A stretch of DNA of 64,000 nucleotides from Gammaproteobacteria bacterium (GCA_012960535.1 DUBB01000043.1:136497-200496); one strand, 5' to 3'. Counted from the first letter of the stretch, positions 37,439 through 47,024 are shown. Notes: generated by a model from the letters alone, not told the origin. Program-made: numbers and translations.

Positions 37439-38251
37439 TTAAAATGGCCTGTCGCCCTGCACGGTAACCCGTGTACCACTTCGCGTATTCGGAAAATAAT
37501 CCCACACGGCAAGATGTTGAGTACACCGATTATCCCAGATCGCCACGGCGTTTTCGGTCCAGCGGAAACGGCAATGAAATGCCGGATGCTTTACGTGTTG
37601 AAACAGGAATTGAAGCAATGCACTACTCTCTTCACGGGACAGCCCCAGTATTGCCTTAGTAAACCCCTGATTGACGAAAAGAGCTTTCCTACCCGTTTCC
37701 GGATGAGTACGAATGACCGGATGATTGGCATGAGGGTTAGCGCGTTGCGGCTTGTGATCACCATAGAATCCAGAATAATTCGCTTCATGACGAGCTGATA
37801 AGGGTTCCAGCATTTCCTGTATCGGGCTTGACAGCGCCTCATAAGCAGCATACATGTTCGCCCAGAGCGTATCTCCTCCAGTAGCCGGCACGGTCTGTAA
37901 ATACAAGATACTGGCTTTAGGCGGCTGTTCATCTGCGGATACATCAGAATGCCAGACCTCACCATTATTACGATGTGAATCAGCGTCCGTATGGATGGCC
38001 ATCAGTGCTGGATTGTCATGTCGATAAGGTGCTGCTGGGTGTATGTGCAATTCACCAAAGTCCCTGCCCAGCGACAGATGCTGTTCTGCTGTCAACTCCT
38101 GATCTCTGAAAAAAACCACAAGATGCTTAAGCCAGGCATGCTGTATCTCGGCCTTTACGGGTTCAGACAGTTTATCCGCCAGATTAACTCCACCGATCAC
38201 TGCACCAATAGACGCTGTCAACGGCTCAACATTGATTAGCTGATATTGCAT
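37439..38251 (-). CDS. TauD/TfdA-family 2-oxoglutarate dioxygenase
   Basis: The 270-residue non-heme Fe(II)/2-oxoglutarate dioxygenase has H101-x-D103 in EVWHSDVS, a distal His in CTQHLAVWDY near residue 245, and the 2-oxoglutarate Arg in GTRVTVQGDRP. It would hydroxylate a substrate with release of CO2 and succinate, as in taurine or 2,4-D utilisation. Which substrate is not evident. An AAGGAG site lies upstream of the ATG. It is followed by the PhzF-type gene with a 2-base gap, so they are cotranscribed. No sulfonate transporter is adjacent. Confidence 0.9.
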   Translation of the reverse strand: MQYQLINVEPLTASIGAVIGGVNLADKLSEPVKAEIQHAWLKHLVVFFRDQELTAEQHLSLGRDFGELHIHPAAPYRHDNPALMAIHTDADSHRNNGEVWHSDVSADEQPPKASILYLQTVPATGGDTLWANMYAAYEALSSPIQEMLEPLSARHEANYSGFYGDHKPQRANPHANHPVIRTHPETGRKALFVNQGFTKAILGLSREESSALLQFLFQHVKHPAFHCRFRWTENAVAIWDNRCTQHLAVWDYFPNTRSGTRVTVQGDRPF

Positions 38252-38538
38252 AGTATCTCCTTATGGCACGATTAAAAGGCACGACTAAAAGGCGCAACGA
38301 ATGTTTTTACAACTAATTCAACTGGAAAACCAGATGGCCTGCCCACGCACCGCCCAGCAAGACACGCGGATTATGCATAACAAGTATATCCCGTCCGCAC
38401 CATTTACGGGTAGATTAGACAGCGCTCGCTGGTCAGCAGTATAGATGTCAGACAGGACTTCCCTGGCAAAGCAAATCAGCTCTTTCTTTCCCAGTGAGCA
38501 GCAGATATGTTAATGCCTTAAACAACCGGACTGACAAC

Positions 38539-39633
38539 ATGAATCCATCAATGAATGAAATTGGCTTCTACGGCCTGGCAGGTGCACCTAAAAGCCCTCG
38601 CGATCTCATTGAGGAAATCGTTACCGCAGAAAACATGGGCCTTGGCAGCTGTTTCCTGTCGGAACGTTTTAACATAAAGGAAATCGCCACCCTGTCTGGA
38701 ATCGCGGGTGCTAGCTCAAAAAACATCGGCATTGTTACCGCAGCCACCAACCAAAACACTCGCCATCCCATTGTCACCGCTGCATTCGCGTCAACGATGC
38801 ATTTCCTGACTCAAGGTCGATTCAGTCTCGGATTAGGCAGAGGCATTGATCCTTTATTCAAGGCCCTCGGATTATCAAACCTGACCACAGCCATGATGGA
38901 GGATTTTGCCGGACTGATGCGACGACTTCACCAGGGTGAAACAATCATCAATCATAGTGGTCCTGCTGGAAGCTGGCCAGTTTTACGTCTGGACCCCGAT
39001 TTCAATGAAACCATTCCATTGACTCTGATGGCATTCGGTCCCAATTCTTTAGAACTGGCCGGACGCTGCTACGATGCGGTAGTACTCCATACCTTCTTTA
39101 CCGATGAAACCACCAGCAGAGCGGTCAAAACCGTAAAGCAGGCAGCGGCAAAGGCAGGTAAAAATCCCCAGAACGTACGTGTCTGGTCCTGTCTGGCAAC
39201 CGTGGGTGATCATCTCGACTACCCGGTTCGATTAAAGAAAACAGTTGGTAGGATGGGAACTTACCTGCAAGCCTATGGTGACCTGATGGTCAATACCAAT
39301 CAGTGGGACCCGAAAGTTCTGGAAAATTTCAGGCGTCATAAATTGATCAAAAATTTTAACGGTTCGCTGGATCAAAAAGCCACTACCTCTGAATTAGAGC
39401 AAGTCGCTGAACTGATTCCACAGACCTGGCTGGCAAATGCGGCAACCGGAACACCGGAAAATTGTGTCGCAGCAATACAACACCAATTTGAACTCGGTGT
39501 GGATGGGGTCATACTACACGGCGCATCCCCTGATGAACTGGCCCCTGTTATCGAAGAATATCGCCGCCAAAGAAGTCCCGGGAGTTTTGATCACCTGCCA
39601 GCAAACCCAGCGCTGCCACCCTTTAAAACTTAA
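38539..39633 (+). CDS. LLM-class F420/flavin-dependent oxidoreductase
   Basis: The 364-residue LLM-family protein starts MNPSMNEIGFYGLAG and has LGSCFLSERF, NIGIVTAATNQNTRHP, GRFSLGLGRGID (near residues 93-104) and IPLTLMAFGPNSLELAG (near residues 155-171). It belongs to a subgroup with an N-terminal GFYGLAGAP motif similar to certain mycobacterial F420-linked proteins. Cofactor and substrate are inferred from context only. The ATG at 38539 is chosen; ATG 38551 is also possible, and the frame is open to 38494. It is divergent from the TauD-PhzF pair and converges with the phosphotransferase at 39647. Confidence 0.82.
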   Translation: MNPSMNEIGFYGLAGAPKSPRDLIEEIVTAENMGLGSCFLSERFNIKEIATLSGIAGASSKNIGIVTAATNQNTRHPIVTAAFASTMHFLTQGRFSLGLGRGIDPLFKALGLSNLTTAMMEDFAGLMRRLHQGETIINHSGPAGSWPVLRLDPDFNETIPLTLMAFGPNSLELAGRCYDAVVLHTFFTDETTSRAVKTVKQAAAKAGKNPQNVRVWSCLATVGDHLDYPVRLKKTVGRMGTYLQAYGDLMVNTNQWDPKVLENFRRHKLIKNFNGSLDQKATTSELEQVAELIPQTWLANAATGTPENCVAAIQHQFELGVDGVILHGASPDELAPVIEEYRRQRSPGSFDHLPANPALPPFKT

Positions 39634-39646
39634 CCCGGCAGCAAAG

Positions 39647-40693
39647 TCAGAAGGTTTCAAGGTCGCGGCACATGGTCGCACTGCGGGTCGCCATTGCCAT
39701 GAACATATCATTGCCTCGTGGGGTTTCACCCACGATCATCGAGGCAATAACAGCCATTATCATTCCAGCCGGTGCATAATTCCGGTAATAACGAAAACAA
39801 TCATCCAGCCCCAGTTCAACGCGATAACTCTTTAATACATCCAGATAAAACCCCAGCAGTGCACGCTCTTCCTTTGCTCGAACTTCGGGCAAAAGAGACG
39901 TTCCCAGGAAATAACTCACATCTGCTAGCGGACAACCTGTGCTGAGCGATTGCCAGTCAACCACGGTAAGAGGATAAGGACCACCAAACATCATATTATC
40001 GAGCCGGTAATCGACATGGATCAGTACCGGCGGTTCATTGCCGTAGATGGCTTGATAACTAGGCAGAAACGCAGACAAACGATCGGTCGCTGTCAAATCC
40101 CACTGCGACAATCGATGTGCATAACGCTGCAGATAGCCAGGCTTAACACCGTCATAAAACTGGACCAGCAAGTTTTCATCGGCACCCGAATCAGGCTCAC
40201 CGCCCAGCATGGGATGGCTGGCCAGGTTAACGTCTCCCCACCGAGGCCCCTGCAACCGGGCAAGTTGTTCCAGTGCCAGAGCAGCCTGATCAGGAGAACA
40301 CCCGTTAAGTTGGTCTCCCTGCTCACCCGGCGCCAGATCTTCCATCAATATTACAAAATCGTGGGTTGCTTCTTCGATCGCTGCAAAAAATACCACCGGC
40401 GTCTGGATATCCACCGTAGCCTGGATTTCCCGATAGAAGAAAACCTCTTTCAAATAATTTCCCTGAGCAATTCCGGTCTGCCTGCTGACTGGATCCAGTG
40501 AAGGAAACTTACCAACGACACTGTCCGGCACATCGGCACCGGTGAGCTTAAAACGAACGTTTTCCCCTACCTGCCCCGTGCCAATTGACTCGCTGGAGAA
40601 ATCGGTAACACGGCCTAAGCCGTTTGAGGAAAATACCGAATTCAGCCAGGCGACACTGATATCATCGGGGTTAGATATTATGGGAATGGTCAT
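39647..40693 (-). CDS. APH-family phosphotransferase (kinase-like), second copy
   Basis: The 348-residue protein has the APH/choline-kinase-like fold: GTGQVGENVRFKL near residue 39, VVGKFPSLDPVSRQTG, the HRD-like loop IHVDYRLDNMMFGG and the metal-binding TVVDWQSLSTGCPLADVSYFLG. It differs from the ACAD10/11-like protein at 19932, being closer to the ecdysteroid/choline kinase-like branch. Its acceptor is unknown. The ATG sits upstream of the first strand. The gene is last in the minus-strand series that begins with npdG, with only the SDR, enoyl-CoA hydratase and LLM genes upstream. Confidence 0.8.
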   Translation of the reverse strand: MTIPIISNPDDISVAWLNSVFSSNGLGRVTDFSSESIGTGQVGENVRFKLTGADVPDSVVGKFPSLDPVSRQTGIAQGNYLKEVFFYREIQATVDIQTPVVFFAAIEEATHDFVILMEDLAPGEQGDQLNGCSPDQAALALEQLARLQGPRWGDVNLASHPMLGGEPDSGADENLLVQFYDGVKPGYLQRYAHRLSQWDLTATDRLSAFLPSYQAIYGNEPPVLIHVDYRLDNMMFGGPYPLTVVDWQSLSTGCPLADVSYFLGTSLLPEVRAKEERALLGFYLDVLKSYRVELGLDDCFRYYRNYAPAGMIMAVIASMIVGETPRGNDMFMAMATRSATMCRDLETF

Positions 40694-40766
40694 AGCCGGG
40701 CCTCTTTAATAGCAATGTCTTGACTGTTCCAGACTCGGACTAGCTTGTAAAGCAATCGATACTGTA

Positions 40767-41555
40767 TTAGCTGCCCTTGTTGAATCTGGCAAAGAGCCCC
40801 CCCAGGTTCCTGATCAGTCTGCGGGGCTGAAACTGACTGAGCATCACAGCAGCCTCATTAACCAAACCCGGTATATGAACGACCTGCTCATCCATCATGG
40901 CATCAAAACCTGCCTGGGCCACCCCTTCTGCTGTTGAAACCAGCGTTTCCGGCAATTGAGAAACAGTTGTACCCGATACCATCTGCGTTAAGGTAACCCC
41001 TGGACACAGTGCAGTTACGGTAATACCGGTACCGCGTAATTCTTCCGCAAGCGCTTCAGAAAGAGATAATACATAAGCCTTACTCGCAGCGTATTGAGCC
41101 AGACTCGGTACCGGGTGGAAAGCGGCAACTGAAGCCACGTTAAGGATTTTACCTAACCTCCGTTTTTTCATTCCAGGAAGGAAATACCGGGTCAGCTGAG
41201 TTAACGATCTAATATTCAAAACCAGCAATTCATCCAGATCATCCTCGGATGTGTCAATGAACGAGCTCTGTCCTGAAACTGCCGCATTATTGACGAGGAT
41301 ATCAACTGTCACATTAAGATCCTCAACGGCCTTGATTAACCTTTCTGCGCCCGCTTTATCCGATAGATCACAGTTGATGATGTCTACCCTGATGGGCCCT
41401 GCCAGTTCCTGTGCTATCACCTGCAGCCGATCCTGCCGTCGAGCCGTAAGAATAAGGTTAATCCCCTTGGTCGCCAACAACCTGGCAAAGGCTTCGCCGA
41501 TACCCGATGATGCGCCCGTTACCAGGGCTGTTCCTTTCTGTGACTGCAGGCTCAT
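40767..41555 (-). CDS. Short-chain dehydrogenase/reductase (SDR)
   Basis: The 262-residue SDR has the nucleotide motif TGASSGIG (residues 14-21), the NNA motif (ILVNNAAVSG), a catalytic Ser in ASVAAFHPV, and YAASKAY with the catalytic Tyr-Lys. It would oxidise or reduce an alcohol/ketone with NAD(P)H. A classical SDR without a signature for a special substrate. The start ATG has no strong ribosome site. It lies in the minus-strand series between the enoyl-CoA hydratase gene and the phosphotransferase. Confidence 0.87.
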   Translation of the reverse strand: MSLQSQKGTALVTGASSGIGEAFARLLATKGINLILTARRQDRLQVIAQELAGPIRVDIINCDLSDKAGAERLIKAVEDLNVTVDILVNNAAVSGQSSFIDTSEDDLDELLVLNIRSLTQLTRYFLPGMKKRRLGKILNVASVAAFHPVPSLAQYAASKAYVLSLSEALAEELRGTGITVTALCPGVTLTQMVSGTTVSQLPETLVSTAEGVAQAGFDAMMDEQVVHIPGLVNEAAVMLSQFQPRRLIRNLGGLFARFNKGS

Positions 41556-41741
41556 ATTTTATTTCCCGTGGGTGCCAGCCTAATCATTCAGATCCCTTTA
41601 CCTTCTGGTCTTCTCATTCTCATTCTCTTTTTCTTTCTCATTGTCAAGCTGGTAATGCGGCGCCACTGAACAAAGATAGAGGGCTAGCTGGTCCAGGCCC
41701 AGAGCTGACATTCCACGCAATAATAGAGTTAGAAATTGATT

Positions 41742-42503
41742 TTACAGCGCAGAAAAATCTGCAGGGCGCTTTTCCAGAAAAGCTTTAACTGCTTCGCGGT
41801 TAGCCGCACCTCCAGACAGACTGGCCAGGGCTTGACTTTCTGCCGCCACCGCTGCCTTCATTGAATCACGAAGCGGCTTCATCATCAGGGTCTTTGTCTG
41901 CATAAGCGAGGTCAGGGGCAATTCAGCAATAATGCGCGCTTTATCCATCACCTGCTGCATAAAAACGTCATCGGAAAAAATCTCCATAACCAAACCAATA
42001 TCAAGGGCTTGGGTTGCTGAAACCCACTCTGAGGACAGCAAAATCCAACTGGCTTTCTGGTGACCCAGCAATCGCCCAAAAGTAAACGTACTGGCTGCTT
42101 CAGCCGTTAACCCAAGTGATGAAAATGGGCACCGAAAGCGAGCACTGTGCGCTGCAAAAGCCATATCTGCCAATCCTAAAATGGTGCAACCAATGCCAAC
42201 GCCCAAACCATTTGCTGCAACTATAAAGGGCTTTGGGAAATCAATTATTGCATCAAGCATGCCGTTCAAACCATGCTTTGGCACAGCCTGTGCCGGCCCC
42301 ATAGCCTTCAGGTCAGCACCCGCACTAAAAGCACGTCCAGCACCTGTAAGTACCAGGACCTTGGTTGTCACATCTGCTGCCGCATCCAAAAAAATATCGC
42401 ATAGCTCGTCCATCATGGCACTGTTAAACGCATTTAACGCGTCTGCGCGGTCCAGCTTGACCAACCTGACACCCTCTTCAACCTGTGAACTGATTACCGC
42501 CAT
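41742..42503 (-). CDS. Enoyl-CoA hydratase/isomerase (crotonase family)
   Basis: The 253-residue crotonase-fold protein has the oxyanion-hole motifs GAGRAFSAGADLKAM (residues ~54-68) and AANGLGVGIGCTILGL near residue 95. The ATG at 42503 has an AGGAGG site six bases ahead; the frame extends upstream to 42551 without homology. In place of the canonical catalytic Glu-Glu pair, its second motif is FSSLGLTAEAASTF, which retains one acidic residue near the usual place. Hydratase or isomerase cannot be decided. It is on the strand of the F420-LLM series. Confidence 0.85.
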   Translation of the reverse strand: MAVISSQVEEGVRLVKLDRADALNAFNSAMMDELCDIFLDAAADVTTKVLVLTGAGRAFSAGADLKAMGPAQAVPKHGLNGMLDAIIDFPKPFIVAANGLGVGIGCTILGLADMAFAAHSARFRCPFSSLGLTAEAASTFTFGRLLGHQKASWILLSSEWVSATQALDIGLVMEIFSDDVFMQQVMDKARIIAELPLTSLMQTKTLMMKPLRDSMKAAVAAESQALASLSGGAANREAVKAFLEKRPADFSAL

Positions 42504-42630
42504 CGGACCCTCCTGATCTCTGCTTATTGCTGTCACACACCTTTGCCCCATCTTGGTCTGGAAACCGACTCAATCGCCCATTGTAGTTTCTCGGACAATT
42601 CACTGCTACTTGTCCCGTTACATCTGCTCT

Positions 42631-43773
42631 CTAGGTCTTTCGGAAAGGTGAATACTGCTCTATATAATCGATCTCTTCGGTGACATGGATTCTTTCTTCC
42701 TTTAAAAAACGATCCACTGCCTCCTTGAAACCCGAGTGAGCTATCCAGTGCGCACTATAGGTTTGGGTTGGCAGGTAACCTCGAGCCAGCTTATGCTCAC
42801 CCTGCGCACCCGCCTCAACCCGAGCCAGTTTGTGATCAATAGCATACTCTATTGCCTGGTAGTAGCAGACTTCGAAATGAAGGAAAGGGTGATCTTCAAT
42901 ACAGCCCCAGTTTCGGCCAAACAAACAGCTATCGCCAATAAAATTAATAGCCCCAGCCACATACGATCCAGCCCTTTTACACATGACCAACAAAATCCGC
43001 TCAGCCATGTGCTGGCCAACCAGAGAGAAGAATTCACGCGTCAGGTAAGGTCGGCCCCACTTCCTGTTACCCGTATCGATGTAGAACTGATAAAAGGAAT
43101 CCCAATGATGTTCTCTGATGTCAGAACCTGTTACCAATTCAATTTCTATATCATTAGCTCGCGCGTCCCTGCGTTCCCGCCGAATGTTCTTTCGCTTTTT
43201 GGAAGACAGATAGGAGAGAAAATCTTCAAAGTCAGTATAGCCCTGGTTAAGCCAATGATATTGCTTATGCGTTCGCTGCAACCAGCCTTGCTTGCCCAGC
43301 GCCTGCCACTGTTCCTGGTCGACAAAATTAAGGTGAACCGATGACACGCCGAGTTCTTCAGAAACAGTCCGCAAACCTTCACTAAGATAATCATTCAACT
43401 CATTAGAACGGCTTAGCAGGCGGCGACCAGTGGCCGGTGTAAACGGAATTGCACTGAGAAACTTAGGGTAATAGCTACCGCCAGCTCGCTCAAATGCATC
43501 GGCCCAGCTGTAATCAAAAATATATTCGCCCTGGGAATGGCTCTTCAGATACAGCGGCATGACCGCGACAGTCTCCTCTGCCTCGGACTCCAAAACAAGA
43601 TGATAAGGTGCCCACCCGGTTTCAGCCGCCACTGAGCCACTTTGCTCCAGGGCATTGAGAAATGCAAAACCGACAAATGGATCAACCTCGGTGCCTGTGG
43701 GGTGGGCGCAACTGTCCCACACCTGCTGGCCAATTTCCTGAATGCTTGCAACTGCCTTTACGGTGTAGCTCAT
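42631..43773 (-). CDS. FemAB-like GNAT-fold protein (DUF482 / peptidoglycan-biosynthesis-like)
   Basis: The 380-residue protein resembles the DUF482 (FemAB-like) family: HLNFVDQEQWQALGKQGWLQR-type segment split by other residues, QYHWLNQGYTDFEDFLSYLSSKKRKNIRRERR near residues 166-196, and a C-terminal half with GAGAQGEHKLARGYLPTQTYSAHW-like pattern. FemAB-type proteins are Gcn5-like transferases that use aminoacyl donors; the DUF482 substrate is unknown. The ATG is preceded by an LLM stop with a six-base gap, so it is cotranscribed with the LLM genes. Whether it has anything to do with F420 is not known. Confidence 0.82.
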   Translation of the reverse strand: MSYTVKAVASIQEIGQQVWDSCAHPTGTEVDPFVGFAFLNALEQSGSVAAETGWAPYHLVLESEAEETVAVMPLYLKSHSQGEYIFDYSWADAFERAGGSYYPKFLSAIPFTPATGRRLLSRSNELNDYLSEGLRTVSEELGVSSVHLNFVDQEQWQALGKQGWLQRTHKQYHWLNQGYTDFEDFLSYLSSKKRKNIRRERRDARANDIEIELVTGSDIREHHWDSFYQFYIDTGNRKWGRPYLTREFFSLVGQHMAERILLVMCKRAGSYVAGAINFIGDSCLFGRNWGCIEDHPFLHFEVCYYQAIEYAIDHKLARVEAGAQGEHKLARGYLPTQTYSAHWIAHSGFKEAVDRFLKEERIHVTEEIDYIEQYSPFRKT

Positions 43774-43779
43774 CGAGCC

Positions 43780-44814
43780 CTATAAAATTTCAGACGCGAT
43801 CAGTTCGAGAGCAGCGGGCTGCCCAGCACCAATTAACATGCTGCCGACAAAACCAGAGCTGCCCGCCTTTTTCCAGGCTTTGAGTTGCTCCTTAATATGT
43901 TCGGCTGGACCCACCAGATGACAGGCATCTACCAGTTCATCCGGCACCGCCGCCATGGCTTTATCTTTCTGCCCCGTCAGATACAGATCCTGAATCTTGA
44001 CCGCAGCATCTGCAAAGCCCAGCGCTTTCGCATAGTCATTATAAAAATTCTTATCGCGGGCCCCCATTCCACCAATATACAGCGCCATACTGCCTTTTAT
44101 CGGCATTCGGCAGGCATCTATGTCATCCCCCATAATGCAGGTGATAAACGGCGCCACATCATAGTCCAACATCGATCTTCCCGACTTTGCAAGGCCTTTT
44201 TCTATACTGGGCATCAACACCCCTGGATTGGTGGGATCCATCCAGATCGGAAATACACCATCGGCCACTTCGGCACTGCCAACTAACCCATTCGGCGTAA
44301 TTGACGCTGTATAAATGGGGATGGAAGTATCGGCCTGAAGAATACTTTTTAAGGGTTTACCGAGTCCGGTCCCGTCGTCGCCCTCATAAGGCATACTATA
44401 ATGAAAGCCTTGATGTTCAACAGGACCCTGTCGGGCAAAGATTTGTTTCATAATACTGACATATTCTTTTATTCGTGTAACCGGCTTGCCATAAGCCACG
44501 CCATGCCAGCCTTCCACTACCTGCGGGCCTGAAGCACCCAGACCAACAAGGAATCGACCATTTGAGAGTTGGTTCAATGTCATGGCTGTCATCGCTGTGC
44601 AAGCGGGAGACCTTGCCGGCATCTGCATAATGGCGGTACCCACTTTTATCTTTTCTGTTTGCGCCAGAATCCAGGCGGCTGGGGTCACTGCATCTGAACC
44701 ATAAGCCTCAGCAGTCCATATGGAGTCGTAACCGAGATCTTCTGCGAATTTAATCCTGTCGATATCAATGTTCATCATTTTGCCGCCGTATCCGGCAATC
44801 ATGCCTAATTTCAT
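43780..44814 (-). CDS. LLM-class F420-dependent oxidoreductase
   Basis: The 344-residue protein has an N-terminal KLGMIAGYGGK strand, LGYDSIWTAEAYGSDA, KVGTAIMQMPARSPA, NGRFLVGLGASGPQVVEGWHG near residues 86-106 and a typical C-terminal half. The GLGxSGP and EAYGSDA words are characteristic of F420-linked LLM proteins of mycobacteria (by memory). The ATG at 44814 begins at the conserved strand; the frame is open to 44868. It is the third LLM gene in tandem downstream of fbiC. Genes on both sides are on the same strand with 6-67 base gaps, consistent with one operon. Confidence 0.88.
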   Translation of the reverse strand: MKLGMIAGYGGKMMNIDIDRIKFAEDLGYDSIWTAEAYGSDAVTPAAWILAQTEKIKVGTAIMQMPARSPACTAMTAMTLNQLSNGRFLVGLGASGPQVVEGWHGVAYGKPVTRIKEYVSIMKQIFARQGPVEHQGFHYSMPYEGDDGTGLGKPLKSILQADTSIPIYTASITPNGLVGSAEVADGVFPIWMDPTNPGVLMPSIEKGLAKSGRSMLDYDVAPFITCIMGDDIDACRMPIKGSMALYIGGMGARDKNFYNDYAKALGFADAAVKIQDLYLTGQKDKAMAAVPDELVDACHLVGPAEHIKEQLKAWKKAGSSGFVGSMLIGAGQPAALELIASEIL

Positions 44815-44881
44815 AGTCTCTAATCTCTTATTAAATGTGTTCTCATTAACGGCTCTGGTAAGCTTCAAAACCGCCGTTATG

Positions 44882-45889
44882 CTATGCCATCAACCTCGCC
44901 AGCAGGGCCTTTGCATGCTGCTCATCCCTGGACGGAAAACCAGCCATGGTCCGATCAATCAATGATCCAAAACGACTCTTGAACAGATCAACAGCCTGCT
45001 CTGGTTCTCCAATAACAGCAAACTCGCCTAATATATCATCGCTAATCAAGCCACCCATGTCATCCCAGCGACCCTGCTTGGACAAGCGATTCAGTTCAGG
45101 TTGCAAATCACCCCAGCCATGTATACCAAGCACAGGGGCGTAGGCTGGAGTCGATCCATAAAAAGCAATCTGCTTACAGACCGCTGCTTTGGTCGACTCA
45201 AATTCTTCTTCGGTATTACCGCTGACAACAAAGCCTGGGTACGAGATCTCAAAGTCCTGCCTTTTTTTACCAGCCCGGGCAAGGCCCTTCTGCACGGCGG
45301 GCAGGGTCACTTCACGAATGTATTTCTCGGTAGTAAAACCATGAATAATAATGCCATCGGCCACTTCACCGGCAACCTCCGTCATCAAGGGTCCTACTGC
45401 TGCCAGTAATACTTTCGGGGCACCATATTGAACATCTTGCGGTGTAAACATCGGTGTCATCAAAGAATGTGTATAAAAATCACCCTCAAAATGAAGTGTT
45501 TCCCCGTTATGCCAGCAATTCCAGATCGCCCTCATGGCCATAATAAATTCCCGCATCCGCGCAGCCGGTTTCGACCAGGGCATACTGAAGCGTTTGGTTA
45601 TATGGGGTCGAATCTGGGACCCGAGCCCCAGCACAAACCTGCCTTTCGAAAAACTATTCAGATCATGTCCTATATTCGCCAGGTTCATAGGCGTGCGCGA
45701 AAATGCCACAGCTATCGATGTCACCAATTCGATCTGTTCGGTTTCCTTTGCAGCCAGCAGCAATGGGAAAAAAGGGTCATGGGCGGTTTCTGCTGTTACC
45801 GCGCCATCATAGCCCATTGCCTCCAGTCGCCTGGCACGGCCAGATACGCCATCCAGTCCCGCCATTAATCCGCCATCAATCCGCATCAT
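44882..45889 (-). CDS. LLM-class F420-dependent oxidoreductase
   Basis: The 335-residue protein has MRIDGGLMAGLDGV at the N-terminus, AMGYDGAVTAETAHDPF, LVTSIAVAFSRTPMNLAN, GRFVLGLGSQIRPH near residues 83-96 and PKVLLAAVGPLMTEVAGE. The ETAHDPFFPL and GLGSQI words fit a known F420-dependent LLM subgroup. The ATG is directly preceded by AGGAGG; a second ATG follows at once. It starts six bases after the preceding LLM stop. The substrate is unknown; in mycobacteria relatives are thought to act on enones or lipid intermediates. Confidence 0.88.
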   Translation of the reverse strand: MMRIDGGLMAGLDGVSGRARRLEAMGYDGAVTAETAHDPFFPLLLAAKETEQIELVTSIAVAFSRTPMNLANIGHDLNSFSKGRFVLGLGSQIRPHITKRFSMPWSKPAARMREFIMAMRAIWNCWHNGETLHFEGDFYTHSLMTPMFTPQDVQYGAPKVLLAAVGPLMTEVAGEVADGIIIHGFTTEKYIREVTLPAVQKGLARAGKKRQDFEISYPGFVVSGNTEEEFESTKAAVCKQIAFYGSTPAYAPVLGIHGWGDLQPELNRLSKQGRWDDMGGLISDDILGEFAVIGEPEQAVDLFKSRFGSLIDRTMAGFPSRDEQHAKALLARLMA

Positions 45890-45895
45890 TTCCTC

Positions 45896-46891
45896 CTAAA
45901 AACTGAACTCATTGCCAGTGAATGCCTGGTAGGTAGCCTGTGTATCTTTAGGCGAGACGCAGGATATAATATGCGTGGTTATACCACCTGCGGCATATTC
46001 CCTTATCCTGTCCTGGCACGCCTGTTTACTACCGATAATCGCTATGTCGTCAACTAGCTGATCATCCAGGGCCCCGGTTGTTTTTTCACGATCTTTCTGA
46101 GCCCAGCCCTCCCTGATGGTCGACGCGACCCCCTCGTAACCTGCCCAGCTCAGAAACGCATTATAAACAGGGGTTGCATAATAGGGCGCGAACCCAGCTC
46201 GTATCATATCTCTCGAAGATGCCACATCATCACTCACCACAACCTGATGCCGGCACACAATTTCGATGTCTTCTAACCGCTTTCCTGCTCGCTCCGCACC
46301 CACTTTAATATGCTGCATCATTTTTGGCAGTGCATCTTTTGGGAACAGGTTCAAAATGACACCATCACTGAATTCTGCTGCAGCTTCCAGCATTTTTCCC
46401 CTCAGGGCCGCCATATAGACCGGTTGAGCCGAATCTTCAAGAGGCAACTGACGATAACCCCTGCTTTTTACCGTGACCCCGTTAAAGTCTGATTTTTCAC
46501 CTCTCAACATGCTCTGTATTAACTGCACGGTCTCTTTTACACGGGTAAGCGGTTTCTCAAAGTGTAAACCATGCCAGTTTTCCATCATGGTCTGACTCGA
46601 CGATCCCAAGCCCAGTATGAACCTTCCCTCGGACAGTTTATGCAGCACGTGGGCCGTGGATGCCAGCACCGCCGGTGTTCTTGAAAAGACCGGAATAATG
46701 GCCGTACCAATACGGCAGCGCTGCGTATTTAATGCAACTGCTGCTGCAGTGGTCAGGGCGTCAACGCCAGAACTGTCAGCAAACCAAAGGTCATCATATC
46801 CTTCCGCTTCAGCCCACTTAGCGGTTTCTATTGTTGCCTCAACACCCCGCGGGTCAGGCAGGGTTAACGCTGTTCTCTGCGGTACCGCCAT
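45896..46891 (-). CDS. LLM-class F420-dependent oxidoreductase
   Basis: The 331-residue protein shows EGYDDLWFADSSGVDALT, RIGTAIIPVFSRTPAVLA, GRFILGLGSSSQTMMENWHG near residues 88-107, and a long C-terminal part with IAIIGSKQACQDRIREY. A GAGGAG site lies seven bases before the ATG. It is the first LLM gene after fbiC, 133 bases downstream, and shares the GLGSSSQ/ENWHG words with the gene at 43780, so the two probably derive from one ancestor. The F420 assignment rests on the operon context and family resemblance. Confidence 0.88.
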   Translation of the reverse strand: MAVPQRTALTLPDPRGVEATIETAKWAEAEGYDDLWFADSSGVDALTTAAAVALNTQRCRIGTAIIPVFSRTPAVLASTAHVLHKLSEGRFILGLGSSSQTMMENWHGLHFEKPLTRVKETVQLIQSMLRGEKSDFNGVTVKSRGYRQLPLEDSAQPVYMAALRGKMLEAAAEFSDGVILNLFPKDALPKMMQHIKVGAERAGKRLEDIEIVCRHQVVVSDDVASSRDMIRAGFAPYYATPVYNAFLSWAGYEGVASTIREGWAQKDREKTTGALDDQLVDDIAIIGSKQACQDRIREYAAGGITTHIISCVSPKDTQATYQAFTGNEFSF

Positions 46892-47024
46892 TTGGTCTAC
46901 TCCTCATTTATCTTATAGATCCTATTCAACGCTGCATCAGCCGTGATTAACACTGCTACCGACAATCTACTCGAAGCGGCGGACTGCTGCGATCGAAACC
47001 AAGTGCGCCGACACCTTCGAGCTC

